From Adenophora triphylla var. japonica (taxonomy: Eukaryota; Streptophyta; Magnoliopsida; Asterales; Campanulaceae), in assembly GCA_022495995.1 (NCBI GenBank), contig JAFEMH010002079.1:248001-312000 (forward strand): a stretch of 64,000 nucleotides of DNA, read 5' to 3'. The stretch's first letter is position 1. Each line of letters starts with the position of its first letter. The position numbers were made by a program, and so were the translations under genes. The notes under the pieces are model-generated. The model had not been told where the DNA came from, did no database searches, and was given only the letters and a program-made list of their open reading frames with translations. Of this stretch, positions 1 through 12,097 are shown piece after piece.

Positions 1-184
1 CACCTTCGACCATTACCATTGGCACACAACTGACAACTGCCTGGGGTTACGGTATGAGATCCATAATCTGATAGAAGAAGGAAAGTTGGAGCGTCCTTGT
101 GGACCTAATACAGTCGGAAACCCTTTTCCGAACAGCAACAGTGTAAACTCCATCGAGTGGGTGCCAAAGAAGATTGCTGCATAG
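1..184 (+). pseudogene. Ty3/gypsy gag C-terminus (remnant F), cut by the window edge
   Basis: The frame starting at base 2 is open to a TAG at 182-184 (61 codons). It reads through a degenerate zinc-knuckle end (HTTDNC) followed by LRYEIHNLIEEGKLERP. The same module, better preserved, sits in the gag of element E near 11200-11290 (HITDNC, then LRYEIQNLIEDGKLERP). Gag nucleocapsid knuckles bind element RNA during packaging. The first Cys/His pair of the knuckle is already lost or lies outside the window. It is followed directly by a linker and a protease remnant, so this is the left-truncated gag-pro part of an older element. Confidence 0.75.
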
Positions 185-1920
185 CCAGTTCCTCTGCCTC
201 TTCCAGCCAAGTCCTCATTAAACGACCACATCTGGTATGATGTATGTGACTGCACCGAATGCCTTGAATACGAGTTCCAGGACATAATCAGGGGCGATTC
301 TCCCAGAAAGCAGAAGAAACAATCTTCTTAGCAGAAATTGAAAGAAAGATACGAAGCCGGAGACACCAGCGTGGGTACACTCGGAGAGCCAACTGGAAGT
401 TCGATTACTATGTACTCTACACAAGCAAGTCCTCCCTTCCTGCAAGCAGCACAACTTCAGAACAGACAGAGGTGGGAAACCCGAAATAACTTGCTGACAC
501 CAAAGCTCAAGCCTCAGGACACCGGAATATCTCAAATCTTGGCAACCTTACTGCCAGCCAGAAGCCTAATCCCCCGCAGGATCAGCCAAGGTTCAACTTG
601 CCCAACTTCAGAGCATGGGACGGCAAAGGAAAGTCAAAGTCAACTTGGCATTCGCACTCAATCAACGTGCTGACCAAGGGCGACCACTGCTACAAGCAGC
701 CTTGACACAATACCGAGGCACCACCAAAACCTTTACTTCTCAAGAGGAAGACAGACAATGGATGGCTCGATGATTCTCCCTCTCCAGAAAGAGATCAGAT
801 CAACGATTCCAGACTGTATGGCAGCATGCTCACCTCATGTGACGAAGACCTACCAAAAGGGACCTCGGGACATAACGAAGCTCTGCACATCACTGTTCGG
901 CTCAACACTATCTCCCTCCTCGGAGTCTTGTTAGACAACGGATCAGCAGTCAACGTCCTTCACCTCAGTATGATGTGAGCTTTACGCATCGATGAAGGCC
1001 ATATGACCCCATCTGCCAGAACTATCAAAGCATACGACATCACGTCTCCTCCCATCCTAGGAACGGCGACTCTGGAGCTCTGGTTAGAAACCCAAATGGT
1101 ACCAGTAAAGTTCCACATGATGGACATTCCGTCCAAATTACAGCCCTGCTGGGATGCCCATGGCTACACCAAATGAAGGACATAGCCTCTACTCTCCATC
1201 ACTGTGTCAAGTTCAAAATCCGACAAGGAGATCTCGAGGTCATCAGAGGAGACAGTTTCCTCATAGGCAACGAAGCCGAAATGCCAACTAATCGTGCCCG
1301 CAGCCATGCACCGAGGCTACCTCCTGCAAATCAACAAAAGGACAATCGGGGCAAATCTCATCAGAATGCCTCAGAGTCCGGAGGTGCTAACTACGTCAAA
1401 GCCCTCGAGCAGGAAGATCCTGAAGCAGTCAGATTCATCAAGTTCAATTGCCATTTCCGAGACTTGGATCTAGAATGGAAAGAGACCTTGGGCTCCGCAA
1501 TGATTCAGGGACACAAACCCCCTATCTCTGGTCGAAGGTTCATCAGCATCCTTCGAGCAAACTCTCTGGCCACACCCGATGAGGAAATCTTCACAATAAA
1601 GGTCAACAGGCACCGGCTTACTCGTGAAGAATGTATGGCATTCGTCTAGGATGTTTTACATACAGAACTTCCCACCGAGCCCCTCTACTCAAGCAGAGGA
1701 CATGAAGTTTTTCCAGCAGCACCAGCTTCGCAACGGGGCACGAGACATCCTTGATTTGGGTTGAACCGTCAGACGGCAACGAATCAGAACTCTCTGGAGT
1801 AGAAAACGTGGCAGATCCGCAGGAAGATCCTTACATACACATGCTCAGATTCGGGGATGACACCAGTTCCGACGAGGTCACCTACGATAAAGGATCAAAT
1901 ACCATGTGTTTTGGTAAAAA
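185..1920 (+). pseudogene. Ty3/gypsy gag-pro linker and retropepsin-like protease (remnant F)
   Basis: Aspartic protease part of pol, which would cleave the polyprotein. The linker (about 185-430) matches the linker of element A at 38930-39150, sharing a block like AGDTSVGTLGEP. The protease begins near 841 and has the active-site string LLDNGSAVNVL with the catalytic Asp at 934-936. Plant Tat-type elements typically show DNGSA here. An in-frame TGA at 976-978 replaces the Arg present in A. A frame change near 1140 leads into the ORF at 1173-1649, which continues the same protein (a QGDLEVIRGDSFLIGNEAE block shared with A at 39900-39965). A pro-RT linker, DPYIHMLRFGDD, is readable near 1827-1862. 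No RT follows. Clearly non-functional. Confidence 0.8.
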
Positions 1921-2438
1921 CTAATCAACAAAGAAGAAATTTGAAATGAAACGAAGGAGGGTGCAATGGAATAAAATTGGTGCAATAATGTAATCAAGAT
2001 GGCTCGGTCATGTAACGAGGAAAACCCTTGAGATAACTATCTCGCCGGCACAAAACCTCGGGAGGTGATTATGAGCACCTACCTTCCCAAACAATTATAT
2101 TATCTATGAATTACAAGGTAGAAAGCTATGGCGGATTACAACGTGTTCTTGAGCTATGTGAGTGTAATGCGTGTGTATATGTGTTCGTGTGTTCTCTTTT
2201 CCAGCCATGAGCTTTAAATAATAAAAAAGAAAATAGAAAAAATCAAATCCTAACTAACTCCCCTACAATCTCGGTAAGTCATCCTCATCTTGACTTAGTC
2301 TTCGATCCATTGAAAGGAGTCTGTTGGTCATGGCTTTTCTCACGTGCTTTTTTATCCTTGCGATAAAATATAACAAAAATAAATAATTGTTATTAAATAA
2401 ATAATTTTTACCTTGCCCTCGAGTGTGAAGATGTTGAC
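1921..2438 (+). other. Non-coding gap after the protease remnant
   Basis: I see no gene here. The stretch has a GT-rich run (2158-2195) and AT-rich sequence (2220-2410). RT, RNase H and integrase, which should follow a protease, are absent, so a deletion is likely. Confidence 0.5.
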
Positions 2439-3323
2439 ATGCTGATAAGAACTCAAGATGTATCAATCCTGAATTTTACCCATAACACCATAGAAATCGT
2501 CAAACTTAATTTCCAGTACAGACAGTTATCCGGCGAGTGGAGGCAAATGGTTGACATGATAAAGATTCCTTCTGACCATGTAACCGACAACGACTTCGTC
2601 AGCAACATCTTCTCCAGATATCCCGACGAGACCAAGGGTCCAGTCCTTATTGTCAGATTATGCGATACAAAAGTTACCCTCAATTATTGCCTAATCATGG
2701 TAAACGAGGTCCTTACTAAGAGAGCTCAAGGATCATCATCATTTCCAGTTATCAACCCTAGTGGTAACTGGCCCATGCCGTCAGTCAAACTCACAGCCAA
2801 GAGCGCCGCCGGGGCCGAAGGCATCGACAAAGGAGACAGAGCTCCTCACCTTGTTACAAGTCAGATCAACCTCGGGAACGCCTCCAACAGCCACTCTGAG
2901 AACATCTATGAAAGTACTCCCAGTGAGACAGATCAAGCTTCCGAGGAAAGGAACGATCACCTCAGCATCAACATGCTTAAAGAAGGCCAAGATAAAAGAA
3001 TTCAACACCCCGTCGATTTGATAAAACAGATATGGGCAAACTTCTTGGTGACCGAGATCAAAGAAAGCCGCATGGAATGTCCAAGAATGACTTCCTTCAT
3101 CAATATAATCCAAGTGTTTCCGCCATTCGAAGATTTGGATGTGATGACAGTTCTAGACACCAGTCAAATAGCGCGCACCTACGGAGACTGCTTAGCTCTC
3201 GCAAGAAAAGCCCTCTTGGAGCTAGCCGCACAAGAAATCACCTCTGGGACGAAAATAAAGCTCAGAAGACTCACAAGGACCAAGCCCTTAAAGCGTCACG
3301 AACAGCTTCGGACAGAAAACTAG
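2439..3323 (+). CDS. Hypothetical protein, 294 codons, in remnant F
   Basis: I do not recognise this protein. It is the longest uninterrupted frame in the first 10 kb, although its flanks are decayed. The N-terminal half (residues 1-95) looks globular, with hydrophobic stretches such as KGPVLIVRL and NYCLIMVNEVL. Residues 100-175 are Ser/Asn/Glu-rich and probably disordered. The last 110 residues are helical and charged (DCLALARKALLELAAQE). It lies between the protease remnant and an LTR. Tat-lineage elements often carry extra ORFs between pol and the 3' LTR, so a sense-strand extra ORF is the likeliest class, but this is inference. The true start may lie upstream of the first ATG; I saw no clear splice acceptor. 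Confidence 0.45.
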   Translation: MLIRTQDVSILNFTHNTIEIVKLNFQYRQLSGEWRQMVDMIKIPSDHVTDNDFVSNIFSRYPDETKGPVLIVRLCDTKVTLNYCLIMVNEVLTKRAQGSSSFPVINPSGNWPMPSVKLTAKSAAGAEGIDKGDRAPHLVTSQINLGNASNSHSENIYESTPSETDQASEERNDHLSINMLKEGQDKRIQHPVDLIKQIWANFLVTEIKESRMECPRMTSFINIIQVFPPFEDLDVMTVLDTSQIARTYGDCLALARKALLELAAQEITSGTKIKLRRLTRTKPLKRHEQLRTEN

Positions 3324-4241
3324 GCCACTCTAGACCAATTCGACCTCAAAGGTTTTGCCCACGGCAACTTCATGGATTACCATCGCTTCTCAACAAACCC
3401 CCTCTGGCAAGGGAGGGAGGTCAATGGTCCAAACGACCTAGGAGATAGAATGGCACGGCACAAGGAGTACATAGCCCAGAAGCATGAGGAATACAAGACT
3501 TATCTCCCCGAGAGAAGCAAGCCCTTTGTGAAAGTGACGACAAAGACGATGAAGTTATTCTCTTCCAAGCCGATCATGGAGTCAACAATACCGGAATCCC
3601 AAGGGTCCTGGGAGGATGGGAGTGGATCATTCCGTTCTCAAATTAAAAGGCCAACTGAAAGAGGAAGGTCTATTCAAAAAGAAGAGAAAGATGTAAATAC
3701 ATCTCCAACAACTGCTCAGGGAGATTCCACAGACTACAGCATTCGTTTACAGCGGCAGAGAAAGCTCTCCCCAATGGTAGTTTATCTAGATTGCCGCATA
3801 CGGTTGGTTCAAAGAAGCGCTGGCTATTCTCATATGGGAAGAAACGCAAGCGCTAGCTCTCGACGAAGGCTCTACTGCAAGAGAGCTGATCTGGGCTAAA
3901 AGCGGAGGAAAGTTAGCAAACCATGACTACTGCTTATCCCAACTCCAGAATGGCATGAGCCTTCTCAGCAAGAAGGAGAGAAACATAGTATATCGTGAAG
4001 AGATCAGAGAGACAGTTCGCATGAACCAAGAACTCTCTAGCCTCCCCCGGATGGTCAGCAAGATATAGTTCAGTCCTGGCAACCTCTGTTGCGGACTGAC
4101 ATTCGAACAACTGCGGCGAACCATAGGCTCCCTCCCTGCAGAGGCACCTAAACCAGTATCTTGGGACAGAATCCGGAAAGCTGCCTAAGCCCCCGGGAAG
4201 ACATCTACAGTCAATGAATTGAGGGAAGACATACGGCCCTG
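3324..4241 (+). pseudogene. Degenerate continuation of the unknown remnant-F ORF
   Basis: Protein-like stretches continue in changing frames. One runs from 3372 to 3899. Another, near 3800-4068, is Leu/Glu/Lys-rich and helical (EETQALALDEGSTARELIW, then SLLSKKERNIVYREEIRE). A third, near 4085-4190, includes LTFEQLRRTIGSLPAEA. Stops and frame changes separate them. No motif identifies the family. The stretch ends at the TG that begins the LTR at 4242. Confidence 0.4.
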
Positions 4242-4826
4242 TGTAAGTACCCAAATTCGGATCTTTAAAATCCGTTAAAAGTTAACCGGAATCCGTTAAC
4301 TGGCCCGCTCCAGGTTAACCAGAACCCGTTAAACTCCCCGTTCTCAAGCCAACGAGACATCCCTGGACTGCCCAGTGCATCCCAACATCAAAGCGTACTC
4401 AACACACGTGATCACACGTAAAAGTACAGCTTTCCCCGAAAAACGCACTTTTCGGGGTCTTCCGGGATCCGATTTGCTATTTTCAAGCATCTCGACCTTC
4501 CGGAGGTCATAACTCCCTCATACGAACTCCGTTTTGGGTCCACCGCATATCAAATCGAACGAGAGAACAAGATCTACACTTATAAATAATTTAATTTTGG
4601 AAAATATGGAAATAATGGTTTGTGTCGTGCGACACACTTTGCCCCTAGACTTACGTGTCAAATTCAATCAAACTCAAGGCCAAATGACCAAAATGCCTCC
4701 CAACTTGAAGAAGGGTCTGGCCGAACTGTTTTCCCTGGTAAACAACCAGGCTAAGTAAACCCTTTCTCCTTCTCCAAGTAAATTACTTTCTCCCCAAGTA
4801 TTTTCTCCCTCCTCGAAGAAAACCCC

Positions 4827-4834
4827 TATAAATA
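4827..4834 (+). promoter_or_regulatory. TATA box of the E LTR
   Basis: The string tataaata sits in a C/T-rich context typical of plant core promoters. It defines the U3/R region of this LTR. Confidence 0.6.
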
Positions 4835-5418
4835 CTCACCTCCTCCTTCATATTCAAACACCATTTCTCTCCTCTCTCCACCCCAAGCAAAAGGCTTGTC
4901 TTTCTTCTGCTCTTCGGGGGCCCTCGTGCTACTCGTCGGCGGAATTCTCTACTCTTCAGGGGCCCTCGTGCTACTCGTCGGTGGATTCTGACACAAGCTA
5001 AACCGACCCAAGTCGAAACGCTGCCCAAATCCCTAGGTTCCTAAACACCAAATAAAAGGGGAAACTCTACCCAAACACTTCCGAAACACCTTTTAAACAC
5101 CTTTTCGTATCCCGTATACGTCCTCCCGATCCAATGATTCAACACCATATTTGGTAAACTCTCACTCTCAATGTAGATGTAACGCCGTCTACAGGGTCTG
5201 ATATGTTTTAGTCCAAGATCATCTTCTCTCCCGTAAGAGAAGTAATCTCGAGTTAAAACGGCATTCCGACCCCATTCTTTACTTTTATGTCAATTACAGT
5301 CGGATCATTCGATCCGTCGATCGCACTTTTATCGTCTGAACCGTTTGGTTTGTGATCGACATTTACAAGTCCGGATAGTTTGATTCGTAGATATCGCACT
5401 TACTTTACGCACTTTACA

Positions 5419-5572
5419 AGTCCGAGTCATTTGGATCGTCGATCGCATCTTTACAAATCCGAGTCATTTGGCTCGTCGATCACACTTTTACAGTTCGAGT
5501 CGTTTGGCTCGTCGATCGCACTTTTACAGTCCGAGTAGTTTGGCTCGTCAATCGCACTTTTACCGTTCTTAC
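5419..5572 (+). repeat. 36-bp minisatellite in the E LTR
   Basis: About four copies of a unit running from cgagtcrtttggctcgtcga to the next cgagt, each containing CGTCGATCGCACTTTTACAG. Diverged partial copies continue to about 5640. Confidence 0.75.
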
Positions 5573-5775
5573 CGTTTGGTTCGTTGATACCATCAATTCA
5601 ATACTGTCATTTACAGTCCAAACCGTTCGGTTTGTTGATCGCATTTACTTTAAACATCAGAGTCACAAACTGACTTGTTGATCGTCTTCTATTTGCCATC
5701 ATTTTCATCAAAATGGGTAACATCGTAATGCTCGGTTCAAACCAAAAGTTTGTCATTTGAACTCCTTTTCAAACT

Positions 5776-5930
5776 CAAAACCGACATTTGCCACGCAAAC
5801 GCTCATTTCCGTCTCAAAACCGAGGTTTGCCATGCAAACGCTCATTTCCGTCTCAAAACCGACGTTTGACATTCAAACGCTCATTTTCGTCTCAAAACCG
5901 ACGTTTGTCATTCAAATGCCTTTTTTACCA
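5776..5930 (+). repeat. 39-bp minisatellite in the E LTR
   Basis: Four copies of a 39-bp unit built on AAAACCGACRTTTG, CATTCAAACGCTCATTT and CGTCTC. Because 39 is divisible by three, the ORFs over it (5757-6123) are repeat artefacts. Confidence 0.75.
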
Positions 5931-6338
5931 AAATCAATGTTTGTCATTCAAACCAAGATTAAAGCTTGTCATTCAAGCTCCTTTTCAAAAGCAACACAAA
6001 CACACACACGCAGACTTTTCGAGAAAGGTAGAAAGACTCGTCATACGAGGCGTTTCGGATGATCTCAACATACTCTTCCCGAAACGTAACGTGACCTCCG
6101 AACCTAACAATCTCTGGTCCTAAAATGTCTTTTGAAAATTTTTGGCCACCAATCAAAACGTTCCCCATTTTCGAAGCCTTTTCCATGTTTTTGCTACCAA
6201 TAAAAACGACCTTGTTTTCAAAGCCATTTTCAAAGTTTGGGCTCATAATACAAAATGGCGTGGCGACTCTCTTTTCCAAGTGAAGTCTATTCGAAAGAAC
6301 CGCTCGCTGCAGGTCGCGCAAATCCGGGTAATTTCAGT

Positions 6339-6356
6339 TGGAGACTCCGCTGGGGA
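6339..6356 (+). promoter_or_regulatory. Primer-binding site of element E
   Basis: The sequence tggagactccgctgggga differs at one base from tggcgactccgctgggga in A and B. It lies 2 bp after the LTR end. It would pair with the 3' end of a tRNA; from memory, Tat/Ogre elements use tRNA-Arg here. Confidence 0.75.
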
Positions 6357-7526
6357 CGTAACATGTTTTTCAAAAATGCCGTTGTTTTAAAAACATTTTG
6401 TGGGTCAAACTTTCGTTTATCCTTCCTCATTTTCGTGTGCGTGTGTGTTTTATTTATGATTCGTGTTACTTCTCTTTTCTTTTCAAATAAGGAAAATTCA
6501 AACAGCTCCGGTTTTCAAAACATTGGACTGTTTCAAAAAAGGTGTTGCTTTTCATCTCTTTCAAAATCATAACATGTTCGTGCATTTCCGTTCATATTTG
6601 ATTTTTGTGATACATTTTGAACTGCGCATAAATTCTTTAAAACACAATCTGAAAATCTCTATTTTACTCAGAAAAAGAATTTAGTGACCGCACACTACTT
6701 ACACTGCTGCCTCGGTACACCGCACGCTACGCGCACTTGCTGCCTCGGTACACTGCACAATACGACCCGTAACCCGAGATAACCGTTCAGTTGGAGCTCA
6801 GTTGGTCTACCAGACACCTTTTGAGCGTGCACGGGGTCGTCCCAAACAGCCCATCCTAGCCCGTGTAAGCCATGCACTCTTTGTGTCACACTTCGTTCAA
6901 GACCCCGGTTGGTTTTTGGCTTAGTACGTGTCATAAAGCCCAAGTGTATGTTTTTTACGCCGGTTTCCCTCACAAGTCAAACTTAAAAGTTGAGACCGAA
7001 GGTCGTTCCTGACCCGAAGTCTTAGCTTTTCAGCCTTGACTTTGACGCGGAGCCATGCCAAAAAACATACCCGAAGGTTCAATGTGACACCGTGTCACCA
7101 AACCCTTAACGTATCCACCGTGCCAGCCACAACTTGGCCAACGCCAAAAGCTAAGGCCCCTCATGCAAGCGAGTCAGGAGAGGTCATGCCGAAATTTTGG
7201 CACGATTTCTACCTTAACTTAAGGTCGTTGACTTTGACCGTGGCCTACGTGTCACATACGTTGAAAGTTTGCGTGACCAGCTAGCCTTAAGTTCACTTTT
7301 TCCTTTGTCGGTGGAACCCGCTTGCCTTATAGGACCCTCGCTCGGGATTGTCCATCCCGGAAAGATGATTTACAGGTGAAAAACGAGGGGCTTATAAACG
7401 TAGTGCCTAGATCCACTGATCCAAGCCCTAGGTTAGTTGCGAAAAAGAAGAGCAATCTTTTCCAACCATTTAGGACTCTGAGAAAAACGTGTTTTCAGTA
7501 AACTTAAACATTTAATAGAATAACAA
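6357..7526 (+). other. Conserved 5' leader of element E (non-coding)
   Basis: No gene seen. Several blocks match the leaders of A (36830-38030) and B (30930-32410, reverse strand). They include tctattttactcagaaaaag at 6659, a CCCGGTTGGTTTTT block at 6904, and a roughly 150-nt block at 7320-7470 with GAGGGGCTTATAAACGTAGTG and CCACTGATCCA. A 6-bp inverted repeat, CGGGAT/ATCCCG (7343-7348 and 7354-7359), is kept as a pairing with base changes in A. Confidence 0.6.
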
Positions 7527-9760
7527 TTGCATGGTCCCATCTCGGGAATCTTTCCAATCGTGACCTTAGCGGTCCAATCGTCAATCGCGACCTTCCTCGG
7601 TCCGATATCTCAAATCTCGACCCCTCGCGGTCCAATCCTTAATCACGACCTTCCTCTATCCGATACCTCATATCTCGACCCCTCGCGGTCCAACTCTCAA
7701 TCGCGACCTTCCTCGATCCGATACCTCATATCTCAACCCATCGTGGTCCAATCCTCAATCGTGACCTTCCTCGGTCTGATATCTCATATCTCGACCCCTC
7801 GTGGTCCAACTCTCAATCGCGACCTTCCTCGGTCCGATATCTCATATCTCGACCCCTCGCGGTCCAACTCTCAATCGCGACCTTTCTCGTTCCGATATCT
7901 CATATCTCGACCCCTCGCCATCCAACTCTGAATCGTGACCTTTCTCAGTCCGATATCTCATATCTCGACCCCTCGCGGTCCAATCCTTAATCGCGACCTT
8001 CCTCGATCTGATACCTCATATCTCGACCCCTCGCGGTCCAACTCTCAATCGCGACCTTCCTCGGTCTGATATCTCATGTCTCGACCCCTCGCGGTCCAAC
8101 TCTCAATCGCGACCTTCACTGTCCGATTTCAAATCTCAAATCTCGACCTTCGCGGTCCAACCCTCAATCGAGACCCTCACGGTCCGATTTCAAATCTCAA
8201 ATCTCGACCCCTAGCGGTCCAACTCTCAATCGCGACCTGCCTCGGTTCGATATCTCATATCTCGACCCCTCGCGGTCCAACTCTCAATCGCGACCTTTCT
8301 CGGTCCGATATCTCATATCTCGACCCCTCGCGGGCCAACTCTCAATCGCGACCTTCCTTGGTCCGATATCTCATATCTCGACCCCTCGCGGTCCAACTCT
8401 CAATCGCTACCTTTCTCGGCCCGATATCTCATATCTCGACCTCTCGCGGTCCAACTCTCAATCGCGACCTTCCTCGGTCCGATATCTCATATCTCGACCC
8501 CTCGCGGTCCAACTCTCAATCGCGACCTTCCTCGGTCCGATATCTCATATCTCGACCCCTCGCGGTCCAACTCTTAATCGCGACCTTCTTCGGTCCGATA
8601 TCTCATATCTCGACCCCTCGCGCTCCAACTCTCAATCGCGACCTTCCTCGGTCTGATATCTCATATCTCGACCCCTCGCGGTCCAACTCTCAATCGCGAC
8701 CTTCCTCGGTCCGATATCTCATATCTCGACCCTCACGGTCTGATTTCAAATCTCAAATCGAGACCTTCGATGTCCAATTCTCAATCGAGATCCTCACGAT
8801 CCGATTTCAAATATCAAATCTCGACCTTCGCGGTCCAACCCTCAATCGAGACCCTCATGGTTCGATTTCAAATCTCAAATCTCGACCTTCGTGGTCCAAC
8901 CTTAATCGAGACCCTTACGGTCCGATTTCAAATCTCAAATCTCGACCTTCGTGGTCCAACCCTCAATCGAGACCCTCACGGTCCAATTTTAAATCTCCAA
9001 TCTCGACCTTCACGATCCAACCTTAATCGAGACCCTCACAGTCCGATTTCAAATCTCAAATCTCGACCTTCACGATCCAACCCTCAATCGAGACCCTCAC
9101 GGTCTGATTTCAAATCTCAAATCTCGACCTTCGCGGTCAAACCCTCAATCGAGACCCTCACGGTCCGATTTCAAATCTCAAATCTCGACCTTCGCCGTCT
9201 AACCCTCAATCGAGACCCTCACGGTCCGATTTCAAATCTCAAATCTCGACCTTCGTGGTCCAACCCTCAATCGAGACCCTCACGGTCCGATTTCAAATCT
9301 CAAATCTCGACCTTTGCGGTCCAACCCTCAATCGAGACCCTCACGGTCCGATTTCAAATCTCAAATCTCGACCTTCGTGGTCCAACCCCCAATCGAGACC
9401 CTCACGGTCCGATTTCAAATCTCAAATCTCGACCTTCGAGGTCCAACCCTCAATCGAGACCCTTGCGGTCCGATCTCCGATCTCCTATTGAGACCCTCAC
9501 GGTCCAATCTCAAATAGACTATCTCGACCTTCGCGGTCCGATCTCCGATCTCCATTCGAGACCTTCGTGGTCCGATCTCAAATAGTGGATCCCGACCTTC
9601 GCGGTCCGATCTCCGATCTCCAATCGAGACCTTCGCGTTCCGATCTCAAATATTCAATCCCGGCCTTTCACGGTCAAACATTTAAATCTTGACCTTGCAC
9701 GGTCCAATTTTCGATCTCAACCTTTCAAAGTCCAATCTTTTCCGACCAGCGCGGATCATT
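7527..9760 (+). repeat. Leader minisatellite of element E, 58-bp and 61-bp units
   Basis: Roughly 37 tandem units. The first half (to about 8740) has a 58-bp period with the core CCTCGCGGTCCAACTCTCAA. The second half has a 61-bp period with ACCCTCACGGTCCGATTTCA. Both periods are 1 mod 3 and the units lack stops, so an ORF rotates through all three frames (8076-9026 and 8770-9585). The 61-bp unit is related to the array in B at 30108-30845, read on the other strand, and holds the same place between leader and gag. Confidence 0.9.
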
Positions 9761-10029
9761 AGAAAGCGTGTTTTAAAGTAGTAAATGCACGTCGCACGAG
9801 CCTTAAAGCCTTGAGCTAAATACCCCTTCCAAAAACTTAGCCATACCTTTCATTCCCTACAGCAAACAGAGAGTGGTTCAGAATTTCGGGTCAATGCCTC
9901 ACCAGAATTACAGTTACGGCAGCATTAGACTGTTCCTAAGTTCCCTCAGTTCCCTCAGCCAGACTCTCCGACACGTCAGACTCACCGAGAAACTGTGACA
10001 GGAATGGAACCCCGCCAACGGTAATAGAT

Positions 10030-11319
10030 ATGACACTGGAAGAAGCCATCCGGGCTTGTGAGGTTCACAAGAATTAGAAAGAGGATCAGCAGAATTTCAT
10101 GGTACAACTTCTGAATGAGCGAGGTATAGCAGCTATCCCCCAGCCAGATAGTACTTTCATCCTAATCGAGGACGACGATCCTTCACGATCAGCTCTCCAA
10201 ACCTTCACCCAGGGTCCTCTGCCTTTGAAATCCGGAAATCCTTCAATCCAAGGAAACAACCGACCGGGGCTTCATACTGCCACCTCTCAAAGCACCCCTG
10301 TCATATACGGCCAAGCCAATAATACCCCTTTCACTCAATACAACCAGCGCAGCGCTGGACCATCTCAAACAGATCCCAATATCTCTCAAAATCCTCCCGT
10401 GTTCACTTCCTTCTCTCAATATGCCCAAAATTCACCCGGTTTCCCCCACATAACCTTTTCGACCCATTACTTCGGGCAGCATGCATTCGTTCCAGCTGCT
10501 TCATGGCCTCAAATCCCTCAATTTCCACAGTATCCACTAAATTATACTCCGTTCCCTCAAAACCCATTTGTCCAACCCCATATCTTGGTTCCCTCCAACA
10601 GTGGACCTTTGGTTACAGGTTCCAGCAACCCAGAGGTTTCTATCGACCCCCATGTGGTTATACCAGCAGAACAGAAGGCAGACGAAACTACGGAAGATTT
10701 TTACAAGGAACAGAGCCAAAAGCTTTCTGAAATCCTGAAGTCACTGCCCGAGGATGAGCAAATGAGAGCCTTCGAGTCAGGTTAGAAGCCATCAGTAAAA
10801 GCATTAGTCGACCATCGCTTCTTCCTTGTTCTCCGAGCCATGGTCGACACGGGTCCCCCATCCGAGAAAGACAAGAAGGAAAAGCATGCCCCGAACACAG
10901 AGCCATCTTACCAGTACAGAGCAGCAACTGCATTCAACCCTGCACCGGCCCTCGACAAAGGAAAAGACACCACTGTCAACCACCCCCAGAAGGGACATCA
11001 GTCAAACAATGGGGACACATCCCAGCAAAGCAATAGCTTTTCCAGAAAGCAACCTCTCATCCACTTCGACAAGCTAGACATGCCTCTAAGCAAAATGTTG
11101 GGGAAACTGATCAAAGAAGACCTGCTTAAGCCTGTGGCGGACTACAAGCCAAAGAATCCCACAGCCAAGGCTGACAAAAGCAAGTACTGCGCCTTCCACC
11201 AGTATCATGGGCACATAACTGATAACTGCTTCGGCCTGCGGTATGAGATCCAGAATCTGATAGAAGATGGAAAGCTTGAGCGTCCTGGCAGTTCAACAAC
11301 AAAAGAGCAGCTAGAGTAG
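10030..11319 (+). pseudogene. Gag of element E, two in-frame stops
   Basis: Gag of a gag-only element. The frame starts at ATG 10030 (MTLEEAIRACEVHKN) and is broken by TAG at 10075-10077 and TAG at 10783-10785; the rest of the frame is open to TAG at 11319. The N-terminal block (VQLLNERGIAAI, then a short strand and acidic residues) aligns with the gag N-termini of A, B and D. The middle is Pro/Gln/Ser/Phe-rich (FPQ and SQY repeats) and looks disordered. The C-terminus has a CHHC zinc knuckle, C-x2-H-x4-H-x4-C (YCAFHQYHGHITDNC), followed by LRYEIQNLIEDGKLERP. The capsid-core region seen in D is absent. No protease or RT follows. Confidence 0.8.
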
Positions 11320-12097
11320 GGGCTACCTACCCTCAAGATCTGTCAATTGTCTTTTGGTCAACCTTCGTAGGTTCTAGTACTTTCCTCTTTCAATCAAGTC
11401 CACCTCGGACATTGTAGTTAATCCTAAATTTTCTATAAATAAGTGTCTTTTTCTCTTCTTGCTAGACTTGAGACATTATTTGCACACCTACATTAATCTA
11501 ATGAAATGGTTATATCCTAAATGATCACTTGCATTGCTCAACAAATAATCTGGAAATAACTAATGTTATGATTAATCGGTGTGAGAAAGTCAATTGGTGC
11601 CCTCCCCATACACTTTCCTCACCTCACAAACGCCTCCCTCAAGCCATACACTTCCCAAAACATGTCCCCACCATCACCTTGACCAAGTCAATGACGGCGA
11701 CAACATCAAGGAACAACAAAAGGTCACTCAGCATCGAAAGATTGACCCCATGTCGACAACAAACTCGGAGCTCACCTTCGCCCTCGTGCGCATCGAGAAA
11801 GTTCAGGCAGGAGCTTGCCTTCGTCCTCAAGAACTTCAAAAAAAAAAAAAAAAGAGAGAAAAGTTCAAACAAGAACTTCAAAAAAAAAAAAAGAGAAAAG
11901 TTCAAACAAGAACTTCAAAAAAAAAAAAAGGAGAGAGAAAAGTTCAAATAAGAACTTCAAAATAAAAAGTGAGGCCAAGGACCCAGCACCGGCGATCAAA
12001 AGCTTGACAGATGGGCAAACAAAGTCAAAGCTCGAAGAATGGAGGTTGTCGATAACAATGGAGCGATCAAAGCAAAGGAAAAAACACATCATAAGCC
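11320..12097 (+). other. 3' region of element E after gag (non-coding)
   Basis: No gene seen. The stretch is related, on the opposite strand, to B at about 27950-28430: both have CACCTTGACCAAGTCAA and the block before it with CATACACTT repeats. Three imperfect copies of an AACTTCAAAAA(n)GAGAAAAGTTCAAA unit at 11835-11965 make spurious Lys-rich ORFs. The last five bases before the next LTR (12098-12102) are cttac, one side of a possible target duplication for C. Confidence 0.6.

Larger units (their letters stand above)
4242..6336 (+). repeat. 5' LTR of element E (plus strand)
   Basis: The 2095-bp LTR starts TGTAAGTACCCAAAT, like the LTRs of B and C, and ends in ATTTCA just before a primer-binding site at 6339. 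That identifies it as the 5' LTR of the gag-only element E. A TATA box (tataaata) is at 4827-4834. A palindrome-like TGTCGTGCGACA lies at 4623-4634 in U3. Two internal minisatellites are listed separately. The matching 3' LTR is not in the window, so the target duplication cannot be tested. It could also serve as the 3' LTR of F, but no polypurine tract resembling those of A-D precedes it. Confidence 0.8.

Noticed and set aside
2781..3113. Minus-strand ORF opposite the unknown ORF
   Set aside because: The plus-strand frame is longer and has more protein-like composition; the minus frame has no recognisable domain.
8076..9585. Long repeat proteins of 316 and 271 codons
   Set aside because: They are translations of the 58/61-bp minisatellite. 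The period shifts frame every unit and there is no start context or conserved domain.
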